Origin: Moraxellaceae bacterium
Lineage (GTDB): Bacteria > Pseudomonadota > Gammaproteobacteria > Pseudomonadales > Moraxellaceae
Reading direction: 5' to 3'
DNA: 64,000 nucleotides
NCBI GenBank assembly: GCA_029237815.1
Contig: JAQZBP010000003.1
Span: 372,001-436,000, forward strand
In this document: in pieces, positions 53,527-62,445 of the stretch
Numbering within the stretch: the first letter of the stretch is position 1
How the letters are laid out: the number at the start of each line of letters is the position of its first letter
Notes under the pieces: model-generated
Databases searched by the model: none
The model's input: the letters and a program-made list of their open reading frames with translations, nothing else
What the model was told of the DNA's origin: nothing
Position numbers and translations under genes: made by a program

Positions 53527-54324
53527 ATGCCAGCCGTCAGTCCCGCGTCCCCGGCCTTCGATCTCGCCGTCCTGCCGACCGCTCCGCCCCCGGAGGCGGA
53601 CGAGGACGCCGCGAGGGCGACCGCCGATGCGCTGCGCGAGGAGCTCGCGACGCTGCAGGAACTGCTCTACGCGAATCGCCGCCACGCTCTGCTGGTGGTG
53701 CTGCAGGGCCTGGACGCCAGCGGCAAGGACAACACCATCAAGCGCGTGTTGCGGACGCTTTCACCGTCGGGACTCGCCGTGCATGCCTTCCGGATGCCCG
53801 AGCCGCAGGAACTGGCACACGATTTCCTCTGGCGCGTGCACGCGCGCGTGCCGGCTCGCGGCATGATCGGCGTGTTCAACCGCAGCCACTACGAGGCCGT
53901 GGTCAGCGATGTCGTCCAGGGGTTGTGCAGCGAGACGGAGCGGCAACAACGCCTGCAATCCATCCGCGATTTCGAGCGCCATCTGGCCGCCAGCGGCACG
54001 CTGGTCTGCAAGTTCTTCCTGCATGTGGGGCGCGAGGAGCAAAGGCGGCGCCTGCAGGCGCGCATCAGCGATCCGACCAAGCAATGGAAGCTGGGCCCGG
54101 ACGACCTCGAGGTGCGCCGGCGCTTTCCGGAGTACGAGTCGCTCTGGAGCGGGACCATGGCAGCCACGGACGCCGTGCACGCGCCCTGGCATGTGATCCC
54201 TGCAGACCGGAAAGGGTACCGGGACCTGCGCGTGCTGACCGTGCTGGTCGATACGCTGCGCGCGCTCGAGATGCGCTATCCGGTGCCGGCACGGCGCCTG
54301 CGTCCGGAAGACGTGCCGGACTGA
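53527..54324 (+). CDS. Polyphosphate kinase 2 (PPK2) family protein
   Basis: A 265-residue single-domain PPK2. Walker A LQGLDASGKDNTIKRVL (about residue 60), the lid/Walker B area GVFNRSHYEAVV, and the C-terminal WHVIPADRKGYRDLRV are in order. These enzymes move phosphate between polyphosphate and nucleotides; class cannot be told without alignment. The start at 53527 follows GGAGCG upstream. It is divergent from moxR and convergent with a small membrane gene. Confidence 0.9.
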   Translation: MPAVSPASPAFDLAVLPTAPPPEADEDAARATADALREELATLQELLYANRRHALLVVLQGLDASGKDNTIKRVLRTLSPSGLAVHAFRMPEPQELAHDFLWRVHARVPARGMIGVFNRSHYEAVVSDVVQGLCSETERQQRLQSIRDFERHLAASGTLVCKFFLHVGREEQRRRLQARISDPTKQWKLGPDDLEVRRRFPEYESLWSGTMAATDAVHAPWHVIPADRKGYRDLRVLTVLVDTLRALEMRYPVPARRLRPEDVPD

Positions 54325-54333
54325 GTGGCGGCG

Positions 54334-54675
54334 TCAGTCGGCTGTCGCTGCCGGCTTGCCGGCGCGCAGGACCTCGAGCAGGTAGAGGACACCGAACACC
54401 AGCACGCCGGCGAGCAGCAGGGGCAGCGCCGCTTTCATGACGCCAGGCCCCGAGCGGGCGAGCACATTGAACAGCACGCCGATGCAGGCCGGCACCACGT
54501 ACACGCCCGCCTCCGAGTCGACCAGGCCTGGCGTGAAAAGGCCGATGCCGAGCACGCTGCGCGCAAACACCAGGCTGCGCCGGTGACTGATGTAGCCGGC
54601 CAGATAGCGCTCGAAACCCACTATGAGCAATACCGCCATGGCGAGGTAAACACCCCAGGCAACCAGATACGCCAT
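54334..54675 (-). CDS. Small membrane protein of unknown function
   Basis: A 113-residue product with three hydrophobic segments (about residues 1-24, 55-73 and 82-103) and a loop of charged residues (YISHRRSLVFARS). No family is recognised. AAAAGGGGTGGAAGGA precedes the ATG at 54675; an in-frame GTG at 54684 is too close to it. It begins 15 bp after the ycgN stop and is probably last in that operon (acyl-CoA dehydrogenase to this gene). Confidence 0.65.
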   Translation of the reverse strand: MAYLVAWGVYLAMAVLLIVGFERYLAGYISHRRSLVFARSVLGIGLFTPGLVDSEAGVYVVPACIGVLFNVLARSGPGVMKAALPLLLAGVLVFGVLYLLEVLRAGKPAATAD

Positions 54676-54690
54676 TCCTTCCACCCCTTT

Positions 54691-55149
54691 TCAACGCATG
54701 CGGATCCAGCGGACCACATGCTCGTCATAGTCGTCTTCATCCACCGCCGTCTCCGGCAGCACGCGGCCGATCACTGAAATGCCGGCCTTTTTCACCGCCT
54801 CGGGATCGCCGCTCAGCAAGGGGTGCCAGCGCGGCAGGCCGCGTCCCTCGTTCAGGCGCCGGTAGGCGCAGGTGGCCGGCAGCCAGTTGATCGAGTCCAG
54901 GGTCTGCGGCGTGAGCCGCACGCAGTCCGGCACGTGGCGCTTGCGGTTCGCATAATCGCCGCAGCGGGCCGTGCCGAGGTCCAGCAGCTTGCAGGCGATG
55001 CCGGTGTATTCGATCTCGCCGGTGTCCTCGTACTCGAGTTTGTGCAGGCAGCAGCGGCCGCAGCCATCGCACAGCGACTCCCACTCGGCCGGCGTGAGGT
55101 CGGCCAGTGCATGGCGCTCCCAGAATCGCTCGCGCAATTTTTCAGTCAT
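54691..55149 (-). CDS. ycgN: YcgN family protein (UPF0260), cysteine-cluster
   Basis: A 152-residue protein with the UPF0260 signature: W-E-S-L-C-D-G-C-G-R-C-C-L-H-K-L early (four Cys within eight residues), CKLLD, CGDYANRKRHVPDC, and INWLPATCAYR. The pattern suggests an Fe-S or zinc cluster. The family is a gammaproteobacterial marker, unknown in role. In E. coli ycgN neighbours ycgL, as here (one gene apart). Confidence 0.93.
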   Translation of the reverse strand: MTEKLRERFWERHALADLTPAEWESLCDGCGRCCLHKLEYEDTGEIEYTGIACKLLDLGTARCGDYANRKRHVPDCVRLTPQTLDSINWLPATCAYRRLNEGRGLPRWHPLLSGDPEAVKKAGISVIGRVLPETAVDEDDYDEHVVRWIRMR

Positions 55150-55159
55150 GGCGCTGCCC

Positions 55160-55621
55160 CTAGGCCACGGCCAGATAGTCGAGGCCGTGGCTGGCAAGCT
55201 GCACGGTCAGGAAATCCTGCCACACGCCTTCCGGTCGCCAGACGGCATGCAGCGCGGCTGCGGCCGTCTCCAGCGCCTCGCCCTCATGCACCACGCGGTA
55301 GAGGAAGACAAAGGCCGAGGCGCGCATGTTGCAGGCGCAGTGCACCAGCACGGCGTCGTCGCGCATGGCGTAGAGCATCTGCGCGAAGAGCGTGAACTTC
55401 GCGGCCGTCGGGCTCTCCCACGGCACCGGGATGTGCACGTAGTTGATGCCTTGCGCCGTGAGCAGCGCGGCCTCGTCGGCCACGGCGTGGTCGGAATCGG
55501 GCAGCGCGAGGTTGATGACATGTTTCACCCCGGTCTCGCCGAGCGTGGCGAGCTGGGCGGCGGAAGGCTGCGCCGAGGTGCACAGGTTGGCGTCGATCAC
55601 GCTGAGCGAAGCGTTCTGCAT
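55160..55621 (-). CDS. Protein tyrosine phosphatase-like protein
   Basis: A 153-residue protein with the dual-specificity/beta-lactamase-hydrolase-like phosphatase form. The P-loop H-C-A-C-N-M-R-A-S (HCx5R; about residues 94-102) and an early TSAQPSAAQL support it. The general acid position is VPWESP. No signal peptide is seen. The start overlaps the ycgL stop by one base (TGATG), so it is translationally coupled. Substrate unknown. Confidence 0.8.
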   Translation of the reverse strand: MQNASLSVIDANLCTSAQPSAAQLATLGETGVKHVINLALPDSDHAVADEAALLTAQGINYVHIPVPWESPTAAKFTLFAQMLYAMRDDAVLVHCACNMRASAFVFLYRVVHEGEALETAAAALHAVWRPEGVWQDFLTVQLASHGLDYLAVA

Positions 55622-55920
55622 CAGGGCAGGTCCCGGTACTTGTTGTCGTCGGGGTTGTAGAGGTCCAGCAGGTAGTCCTCCTTCGGCGGCGGCATCTGCA
55701 GGTAGTAACCGTTGCGGTCGATTTCCTCGCGCAGCTTCTCACCGCCGACGCGCGCCAGGTCGCGCCCCGGCTTCAGCGGAATATCCATGACGTGGACCGG
55801 TACGCCGAACAGCTCCAGCAGGGGCGCCGGCACGCCGGTCAGGCCACTGGCCTTCGGCACGTACAGGTACATCTCGTCGCGCTTGCGGCTCCGGTACACC
55901 GAGATCAGCAAGAGGCTCAT
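55621..55920 (-). CDS. ycgL: YcgL family protein (UPF0745)
   Basis: A 99-residue protein matching YcgL: YRSRKRDEMYLYVPK near the start, the middle LLELFGVPVHVMDI and the closing YYLQMPPPKEDYLL. The family is small, gammaproteobacterial and of unknown biochemical role. It overlaps rnd by four bases (ATGA), and in many gammaproteobacteria it sits next to rnd. Confidence 0.93.
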   Translation of the reverse strand: MSLLLISVYRSRKRDEMYLYVPKASGLTGVPAPLLELFGVPVHVMDIPLKPGRDLARVGGEKLREEIDRNGYYLQMPPPKEDYLLDLYNPDDNKYRDLP

Positions 55921-57095
55921 GTGTCGTTCTCCACGGCGCGGCGGCGCTCCTCGCGCCAGGCCAGCAGGTCCCGCTCCGCGGCGTCCAGCACCGGCTCCAG
56001 CACCGGCAGCAGCAGCTCGCCGCGCCAGCCGTGGAAGGCGCGCGGCAGCGCGGCGGCCTCGCCCTCGTCGACGCGGCCCAGCACCAGCGCTTCGACGTGC
56101 TTCTTGCGCAGCAGGACCTCTTCCGGCACGCCGGTGTCGCGCGCCACGGCGGCAGCAGCCTTGCGCAGCGCGTCGAAGAGCTCTCGCGATTCGCGCGGCA
56201 GCGGCGTCGGCAGGCGTGAGGGCCATTGCTCGCGCGGCAGGTTCCGGGCCCGCTCGAGGACGGCGAGGATGCCCTCGCCCTCCTTGCGCAGGATGCGGGG
56301 GTTCATGTCCTCGATGGCGGACAGCGCCTGCAGCGTAGTCGGCTGCTTGCGCGCCAGCTCGAACAGGCTGCCGTTCTTGATGAGGAAGCCGCGCGGCAGG
56401 TCACGCGCGCGCGCCTCGCGGTCGCGCCAGACGAGCAGCTCGCGCAGCACCGCCAGCTCCTGGCGGCGCAGGCGCCAGGCATTGCTGACGTCGCGATAGA
56501 GCAGGGTCGGCTCCGGCGCGAAATTCAGCTCGTCGAGCAGCAGCTGGCAGTCCTCCTCGAAATACGGAACAAGGCCGCGCTGCTCGAGTCCGCGCCGAAC
56601 CTGCTCGTAGAGCGCCGGCAGGAACTTCACGTCGAGCGCGGCATAGGCGATCTGCCCCGGCGACAGCGGACGCACGAGCCAGTCGGAGCGCGACTCGTCC
56701 TTGCGGATCTCCACGTCGATATTGTCCTGCAGCGCCTTCTGGTAGCCGACCTGCAGGCCCTGGCCCAGGAAGGCGGTGCCGATCTGCGTGTCGAGGATGC
56801 CCTTCGGCAGTGCCCCGAACAGACGGCTCAGCACTTCGATGTCTTCCGAGCAGGCATGCAGCAGCTTGCGCGGGAACTCCTCGAGCATGAGCGGCGCCAA
56901 GGGCGAGAAATCCGAGATCGTCAGCGGGTCCACCAGGTACTCGGTGTCGCCGTCGCCGATCTGGATCAGTGCGAGCTTCGGGTGGAAGGTGTCCACGCGC
57001 ATGAACTCGGTGTCGAGCGCGATGGAGTCGCGGCCGGCAAGCCGGCCCGCCATGTCGGCGAGCCCCGCGTTGTCGGTGATGTGGACGATGTTCAA
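55917..57095 (-). CDS. rnd: Ribonuclease D
   Basis: A 392-residue 3'-5' exoribonuclease. The DEDDy residues are in place: D28 and E30 (ALDTEFM), D85 (ACSEDIEVL), and the Y-x3-D motif in YAALDVKFLPALY. Two HRDC-type domains occupy the C-terminal half. It matures tRNA and other stable RNA 3' ends. The start codon is TTG (57093-57095), directly joined to the TGA stop of the preceding gene; E. coli rnd also uses UUG. It overlaps ycgL. Confidence 0.93.
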   Translation of the reverse strand: MNIVHITDNAGLADMAGRLAGRDSIALDTEFMRVDTFHPKLALIQIGDGDTEYLVDPLTISDFSPLAPLMLEEFPRKLLHACSEDIEVLSRLFGALPKGILDTQIGTAFLGQGLQVGYQKALQDNIDVEIRKDESRSDWLVRPLSPGQIAYAALDVKFLPALYEQVRRGLEQRGLVPYFEEDCQLLLDELNFAPEPTLLYRDVSNAWRLRRQELAVLRELLVWRDREARARDLPRGFLIKNGSLFELARKQPTTLQALSAIEDMNPRILRKEGEGILAVLERARNLPREQWPSRLPTPLPRESRELFDALRKAAAAVARDTGVPEEVLLRKKHVEALVLGRVDEGEAAALPRAFHGWRGELLLPVLEPVLDAAERDLLAWREERRRAVENDT

Positions 57096-58241
57096 TCAGA
57101 GCCCCAGTTGCTTGGCGATCACTTCATTCATGATCTCATGGGTACCGCCGCCGATGGCGAGGATACGGTTGTCGCGGTAGAGGCGCTCCACCAGGGTTTC
57201 GCGCATGAAGCCCATGCCGCCGAAGATCTGCACGGCTTCATAGGTCACGTAGTCGCTGGTGCGGGTGGCGAAGTTCTTGGCCATCGAGACTTCCTTCACG
57301 GAAGGAATCCCGGCCTGGATGCGCGCCGCCACACGATAGGTGAACTCGCGCGACGCCTCCACCTGCGTCGCCATGTCGGCGAGCTTGTGACGGATGACCT
57401 GCAGCTTGGCCAGCGGCTTGCCGAAGGCGGAGCGCTCGTGCACGTAGCGCAGCGATTCTTCCAGCGCGAGCGTGGCGGTCATGTTGGCCATGACGGCGAG
57501 GTTCAGCCGCTCCATCTGGAAGTTGGTCATGATGACAAAGAAGCCGGCGTTCTCGCTCCCGATCAGGTTGGCCTTGGGCACCTTCACGTCGTCGAAGAAG
57601 AGCTCGGCGGTGTCGGAGGCCCACCAGCCCATCTTCTTCAGCGGCTGGCCGGTGGTGAAGCCGGGCATGCCCTTCTCCATCAGCAGCAGGCTGATGCCCC
57701 CGTAGCCTTCGCCGCCGGTACGCACGGCGACCGTGTAGTAATCGGCGCGGATGCCGGACGTGATGAAGGTCTTGGATCCCGAGACGCGGTAGTAGTCACC
57801 GTCGCTGACGGCGCGCGTCTTGATGTTCGCGACATCGGAGCCGCCGGAAGGCTCGGTGATGGCGAGCGCGGCGATCTTGTCGCCGGACAGCACGGCCGGC
57901 ACCACGCGCTGCTTCATCTCGTCGCTGCCCCACTTCACGATGGGCGGCAGGCCGATGTCGAGCGAGCCCAGCGAGGCCACGAGGCCGCCGGAGCCGGAGC
58001 GCATCATTTCCTCGCTGGCGGCGATCTTCATGAACACGTCGCCCTCGCCGATGCCGCCCAGGGCCTCGGGATAGCCGATGCCGGCAATGCCGGCGTCGGC
58101 CAGGGTCTTGTACAGCTCGCGCGGGAAAGTGCCCGCCTCTTCCCACCCGTTGATGTGCGGCGCGATATGGTCGGCCACGATACGGCGCATGGTGCGCCGC
58201 ACGTCCTCGTGAGTGGCGTTGAAATAGTCGTCGAAGCTCAT
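57096..58241 (-). CDS. Acyl-CoA dehydrogenase (IVD-like)
   Basis: A 381-residue acyl-CoA dehydrogenase. ALAITEPSGGSDVANIKTRA is the flavin segment, FITSGIRADYYTVAVRTG and RSAFGKPL follow. As in AtuD, the C-terminal catalytic Glu region reads IGGGTHEIM with no Glu at the SCAD site, while M-E-R-L-N-L supplies the IVD-type Glu. The substrate could be a branched or medium-chain acyl-CoA. AAGGG precedes the ATG. It heads the operon with rnd. Confidence 0.9.
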   Translation of the reverse strand: MSFDDYFNATHEDVRRTMRRIVADHIAPHINGWEEAGTFPRELYKTLADAGIAGIGYPEALGGIGEGDVFMKIAASEEMMRSGSGGLVASLGSLDIGLPPIVKWGSDEMKQRVVPAVLSGDKIAALAITEPSGGSDVANIKTRAVSDGDYYRVSGSKTFITSGIRADYYTVAVRTGGEGYGGISLLLMEKGMPGFTTGQPLKKMGWWASDTAELFFDDVKVPKANLIGSENAGFFVIMTNFQMERLNLAVMANMTATLALEESLRYVHERSAFGKPLAKLQVIRHKLADMATQVEASREFTYRVAARIQAGIPSVKEVSMAKNFATRTSDYVTYEAVQIFGGMGFMRETLVERLYRDNRILAIGGGTHEIMNEVIAKQLGL

Positions 58242-58408
58242 GGGATTACCCTTTTGTGCGGCCGCCTTCGGCAACACGGCAGAACTCGCCGCGAAGGCCG
58301 GCCTGTTGGCTGGAAGGGGGCACTGCCCCCGCGCCGGCCAGCAAAAGGAGCGGCTGGCGGCGGTGCCTATTTAGGCCTGCCGGCGGGTACCGGCACAAGC
58401 CCAAAGCA

Positions 58409-59014
58409 CTAGGGCGAGGCCTGCAATGCCGCCGCCTTGCGCACGACGGGCTGCAGGAGGGACTCGAGGTCGGCCGGATCCTCGAATTTCAGGCCGACGA
58501 TCACATAGGCCAGCACCACCCGGCCCTGCTGCACCAGCACCATCTCGCCGACGACGTTGCTGCCGTTGCGGATGCGGGCCCAGTAGCGGCGCTCGCCGAG
58601 CGTCATGGGGTTGACGGCGACCTCCTCCACGGTGACCTCGCCGCCGCTGCCCATCATGCCGAGGTGGAAGCCGCCACGGTACGTCCAGTAGTTCTGGTAA
58701 GCCGCGAGGGGATTCCAGTCCAGCAGGGCGACCGAGGACACATACAGCGGCGCATCGGCCGCCTTGGCGTCGTCGTATTCGTAGCTGATCTCCAGGGCGG
58801 TGCCCTGGCGCCGGCTGGCAAAGTGCGCGCAGGGCTCGCCGCAGGTGGGGGTCACGCCGTAGTCCGCCAGCGCCGCCACGGGCAGCACCAGGGCACGCTT
58901 GTCGGCCTCGCCGAGCAGCATGCCGCGAAAGCCCTGCCAGGCCTGCCAGCCCATGGCTGCAAGCACCGTCAGCCCCAGCACGCCGATGCCGATCCAGAGA
59001 TATTTCCGGTTCAT
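58409..59014 (-). CDS. Membrane-anchored protein of unknown function
   Basis: A 201-residue protein with one N-terminal helix (YLWIGIGVLGLTVLAAMGW) and a periplasmic beta-rich domain (EISYEYDDAKAADAPLY, GEVTVEEVAVNP, RRYWARIRNGSNVVGEMVLVQQ). A Cys pair (TCGEPC) may be a disulfide. No family is recognised. The start is taken at MNRKYLW, 9 bp after the recR stop; the frame is open further but antisense to recR. It is the last gene in the dnaX-ybaB-recR direction. Confidence 0.75.
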   Translation of the reverse strand: MNRKYLWIGIGVLGLTVLAAMGWQAWQGFRGMLLGEADKRALVLPVAALADYGVTPTCGEPCAHFASRRQGTALEISYEYDDAKAADAPLYVSSVALLDWNPLAAYQNYWTYRGGFHLGMMGSGGEVTVEEVAVNPMTLGERRYWARIRNGSNVVGEMVLVQQGRVVLAYVIVGLKFEDPADLESLLQPVVRKAAALQASP

Positions 59015-59022
59015 GGTGGTGC

Positions 59023-59625
59023 TCAACCCAGCGTCTTGCGTCCGGCCAGCGCGTGCGCCAGCGTGTTGCCGTCGACGAACTCCAGCTCGCCCCCCATGGG
59101 CACCCCGTGGGCAATGCGGCTGACCGCCACCTCCGGCTGATTGCGCAGGGCCTCGCGCAGGTAGTGGGCGGTCGCTTCCCCCTCCACCGTCGGATTGGTG
59201 GCCAGGATGAGCTCTTTGACCTCGCCGCCCCGCACCCGCTCCAGCAGTTGCGGAATGCCGAGCTCGCGCGGGCCGACGCCGTCCAGCGGCGAGAGGTGTC
59301 CCTTCAGGACGAAGTAGACGCCGCGGAAGGAGCCCGAACTCTCGATGGCGATCTGGTCCACCGGGTTCTCCACGACGCAGAGCAGGCTGCGGTCGCGCGA
59401 GGCGCTCGCGCAGATCGAGCAGAGCTCCTGCTCGGACAGGCCCTGGCACTGGCGGCACTCGCGGATGTTGTCCATGGCGCGCAGCAGCACGTCGGCCAGG
59501 CGACGGCCGCCCGCGCGGTTACGCTCCAGCAGCTGCAGCGCCATGCGCTGCGCGGACTTCGGCCCGACCCCCGGCAGCACGCGCAGGGCCTCGACGAGTT
59601 CGGTGACGAGCGGCGTCAGGAACAT
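59023..59625 (-). CDS. recR: Recombination protein RecR
   Basis: A 200-residue RecR. The helix-hairpin-helix start ([21 protein letters not shown]), the C4 zinc finger ([17 protein letters not shown]), the TOPRIM segment ([18 protein letters not shown]) and the closing [14 protein letters not shown] are in order. It stabilises RecF/RecO-dependent gap repair at stalled forks. It lies 3 bp after an unknown exported protein gene in the dnaX-ybaB-recR operon. Confidence 0.95.
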   Translation of the reverse strand: MFLTPLVTELVEALRVLPGVGPKSAQRMALQLLERNRAGGRRLADVLLRAMDNIRECRQCQGLSEQELCSICASASRDRSLLCVVENPVDQIAIESSGSFRGVYFVLKGHLSPLDGVGPRELGIPQLLERVRGGEVKELILATNPTVEGEATAHYLREALRNQPEVAVSRIAHGVPMGGELEFVDGNTLAHALAGRKTLG

Positions 59626-59628
59626 GGA

Positions 59629-60081
59629 TCAGGGACAGGCCAGCGGCGTCTTGGCGTCGACCTTCTCGACGCGCTCCAGCCACGCCTGGTCGAACACATT
59701 GCCCCCGGTTTCCACGGTGTAGCGGGTGATGACCACGCTGGCCTTTCCGCTCATGCCGCAGCTGCCGGCGGGCGGTAGCGCCGCGAGCTGGAACTTCTCC
59801 AGCGCGGCCCGGTGGTTGGAAAAGCAGAAGTAGCGAGTACCGCCCTTGCCTTCGGCAGAGGCCGGCAACTTCGCCTGGGCGGCAGCATCCGGATGGAAGC
59901 AGACGCGGTCGCCGCGCCAGACCAGGGTCTCGGCGTCCTGGCGACGGTCGAACTGGCCGCTCAGGCGCAGTTCGCCCTCGTACTCCGTGAGGCGTCCCTC
60001 GCGGCCAATTTCGCGGAAACCATCGGCCAGGGCCAGGTCCATGCAGGTGGTGGCCAGCACCGCCAGGGCAAATCTGCGCAT
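59629..60081 (-). CDS. Exported protein of unknown function between ybaB and recR
   Basis: A 150-residue protein with a short signal peptide (MRRFALAVLATTCMDLALA) and a soluble, beta-rich mature part with four Cys (RVCFHPD, YFCFSN, GSCGM and the C-terminal ACP), suggesting two disulfides. AAGGAG lies right before the ATG. Its place inside the normally compact ybaB-recR unit is unusual; it may be a lineage-specific insertion. No function can be assigned. Confidence 0.72.
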   Translation of the reverse strand: MRRFALAVLATTCMDLALADGFREIGREGRLTEYEGELRLSGQFDRRQDAETLVWRGDRVCFHPDAAAQAKLPASAEGKGGTRYFCFSNHRAALEKFQLAALPPAGSCGMSGKASVVITRYTVETGGNVFDQAWLERVEKVDAKTPLACP

Positions 60082-60107
60082 CTGCAGCTCCTTATGTGTA
60101 TGCCGGT

Positions 60108-60437
60108 TCAGAACGGCAGCTTCATGCCGGGCGGCAGGTTCAGGCCCTGGGTCACGCTGCCCATCTTCTTCTGGCTGTGGTCCTCGACCTTGCGTACGGC
60201 ATCGTTCACCGCGGCGGCAATCAGGTCCTCCAGCATTTCCTTGTCTTCCTTCAGCAGGCTCTCGTCGATGCTGACGCGCTTCACATCATGGCGACCGGTC
60301 ATCACGACCTTGACCAGGCCGGCGCCGGCCTCGCCCGTCAGCTCGGTGTTCGCCAGCTCTTCCTGCGCCTTCTGCATCTGCTTCTGCATCTGCTCCTGCA
60401 TGCGCTGGGCCTGTTGCATCAATTGCTGCATGTTCAT
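60108..60437 (-). CDS. ybaB: YbaB/EbfC nucleoid-associated protein
   Basis: A 109-residue protein beginning with a Met/Gln-rich helix ([18 protein letters not shown]) and then the conserved core [23 protein letters not shown] and the closing [19 protein letters not shown]. It binds DNA as a dimer. The ATG at 60437 is chosen by family N-terminus; it starts 8 bp after the dnaX stop. Confidence 0.95.
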   Translation of the reverse strand: MNMQQLMQQAQRMQEQMQKQMQKAQEELANTELTGEAGAGLVKVVMTGRHDVKRVSIDESLLKEDKEMLEDLIAAAVNDAVRKVEDHSQKKMGSVTQGLNLPPGMKLPF

Positions 60438-60445
60438 GATCAACC

Positions 60446-62224
60446 TCAATCAATCGGAGTAATCGAATCCGGCAGGATGTCCGCCTGGAAATCCCGCATC
60501 AGCACCTGCACCACCGGGTCGTTGCGCAGCGTCTGTTCGGCTTCCACGAGGCGCGCCTGCTTGCGTGCCGCAATCACCTGCATGGGAACAGTGTAGGCCG
60601 GCTCTTTCTTGGCGAGCCGGAGCCGGAAACCGGGGAAGTGACGCGCGAAGGCGGCCTCGACCTGGCCGAACGACAGGCCGCTGGCAAGGATTTCATGACG
60701 CGCCGAGAGCTGCAGCTCGAAACTGCCGTCTTCCAGCGCCACCAGGGCCGTGTGGCGGGCCAGGTTCATGGCGCCGCCGGCAAGGCCGCTGTCGCGCACC
60801 CACTGCTCCCAGCTCGCCGGCGTGCAGATGCCCACCGGGTCGCCGGGAGTCACCGGTGCCGGGCGGCGCACCTCGGGCTCCGGCACGGCAGACGGAGGCA
60901 CGGTGACGGCAGGCGCCGCGGGCGGGAACGGCACGACATTGGAAACCGGCGCCTGCTCCGCCCGGACCTGCATCGCCGCCGCGGGCGCGGCCACGGGCAC
61001 GGTTGCCGCGGCAAACGCCGGCGCGCGCGCCATGGCCTGCGGCCCCGCGGATGTGGGACGCGGCGCCGGGCGCGCGCCACCGGGAGGCGCGTTGCGCGGG
61101 GCCGCGCCCGGGCCGCCCGCCTGGGTCCCCGGCGCCGTCGGCACCGGGCGGAAGGCCAGCATGCGCAAGAGGGTCATCTCGAAACCGGAGCGCAGATCCG
61201 CCGCCCAGGGCAGGTCGCGCCGGCCGTGCAGGGCGATCTGGTAGTAGAGCTGGGCATCCTCGGCCGTCATGGCCGCGGCGATCGCCAGCACGCGGTCCCG
61301 GTCACCAAGTGCGTTGTCGACGGCGTCGGGCAGCATCTGGGCGAGCGCGATGCGGTGCAGCGTGGACACCAGCTCGGCGAGCGCGCCGGCAAAGTCCACG
61401 CTCTGCTCGGCGAGCTGCGCGCAGACCTCGAGCACCGCCGCGGCGTCGCCGGAATTCACGGCCTCCAGCACGCGGAAGACGAGGTCGCGGTCGATCGAGC
61501 CGAGCATGCTGCGGACTTCGGCCGTGGTGAGCCGGCCGTTGCCGAAAGCGATGGCCTGGTCGGTCAGCGAGAGCGCGTCACGCATGGAGCCGTTGGCGGC
61601 GCGGCCGAGCTCCCAGAGCGCGGCATCCTCGAAGTTCACCGCCTCTTTCTGCAGCACGGCCGACAGATGCTCCACCACGCGCTCCGGCGACATGGCCTTG
61701 AGCGCGAACTGCAGGCAGCGCGACAGGATGGTGATGGGCAGCTTCTGCGGATCGGTGGTGGCGAGCAGGAACTTCACGTGCGGCGGCGGCTCCTCCAGCG
61801 TCTTCAGCAGCGCGTTGAAGGAGTGCCCGGAGAGCATGTGCACTTCGTCGATGAGGTAGACCTTGTAGCGGCCGCGGGTCGGTGCGTACTGCACGTTGTC
61901 GAGCAGCTCGCGGGTGTCCTCGACCTTGGTGCGCGAGGCGGCGTCGACCTCGATCAGGTCGACGAAGCGGCCCTCGTCGATTTCGCGGCAAGTCCCGCAG
62001 GTGCCGCAGGGCTCCGAGCTCACGCCGGTTTCACAGTTCAGGCACTTGGCCAGGATGCGCGCGATGGTGGTCTTGCCGACACCGCGGGTGCCGGTGAACA
62101 GGTAGGCGTGGTGCAAGCGGTCCTGATCCAGGGCGTTGATGAGGGCACGGGCCACGTGCTCCTGCCCGACGAGCTCGCGGAAGCTCCTCGGGCGGTACTT
62201 GCGGGCAAGAACCTGGTAACTCAT
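60446..62224 (-). CDS. dnaX: DNA polymerase III subunits gamma/tau (DnaX)
   Basis: A 592-residue clamp-loader ATPase. The start [15 protein letters not shown] is the family N-terminus, Walker [14 protein letters not shown] is near residue 45, the zinc-binding Cys ([15 protein letters not shown]) follows, the Walker B region is [12 protein letters not shown], and SRCLQFALK is sensor 1-like. A Pro/Ala-rich linker precedes the tau C-terminal domain ([17 protein letters not shown]). I do not see an obvious A-tract slippery site for a gamma form. The frame extends 54 codons upstream but not with typical sequence. Confidence 0.94.
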   Translation of the reverse strand: MSYQVLARKYRPRSFRELVGQEHVARALINALDQDRLHHAYLFTGTRGVGKTTIARILAKCLNCETGVSSEPCGTCGTCREIDEGRFVDLIEVDAASRTKVEDTRELLDNVQYAPTRGRYKVYLIDEVHMLSGHSFNALLKTLEEPPPHVKFLLATTDPQKLPITILSRCLQFALKAMSPERVVEHLSAVLQKEAVNFEDAALWELGRAANGSMRDALSLTDQAIAFGNGRLTTAEVRSMLGSIDRDLVFRVLEAVNSGDAAAVLEVCAQLAEQSVDFAGALAELVSTLHRIALAQMLPDAVDNALGDRDRVLAIAAAMTAEDAQLYYQIALHGRRDLPWAADLRSGFEMTLLRMLAFRPVPTAPGTQAGGPGAAPRNAPPGGARPAPRPTSAGPQAMARAPAFAAATVPVAAPAAAMQVRAEQAPVSNVVPFPPAAPAVTVPPSAVPEPEVRRPAPVTPGDPVGICTPASWEQWVRDSGLAGGAMNLARHTALVALEDGSFELQLSARHEILASGLSFGQVEAAFARHFPGFRLRLAKKEPAYTVPMQVIAARKQARLVEAEQTLRNDPVVQVLMRDFQADILPDSITPID

Positions 62225-62445
62225 GCGTATCGTCCTGGGATCACGGCAGGGGCCAAGGGGGCGCCTGAAAAGAGCGCCTATCGTAACGAATGGTGAGGAC
62301 CGGCAGAAGTCGCAACGCCACCGGCAGGCCCATCTTTCAGCGACCACGGCGCCAGCCGACGTTAGCAAAAAGCCTCCAACCCGCACGTTGAAGGGCTCCG
62401 CAGGCGCCGCCTATGGTGAAAGAAGCCTTTGGGGGAGCCGGAGCC

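Noticed and set aside
60446..62224. Programmed frameshift in dnaX giving a gamma subunit
   Set aside because: I found no A-AAA-AAG type slippery run in the gene; the Pro/Ala linker offers no obvious site.
62225..62445. 4.5S RNA or another small RNA upstream of dnaX
   Set aside because: The conserved SRP core GGAAGGAAGCAGCC is absent on both strands.
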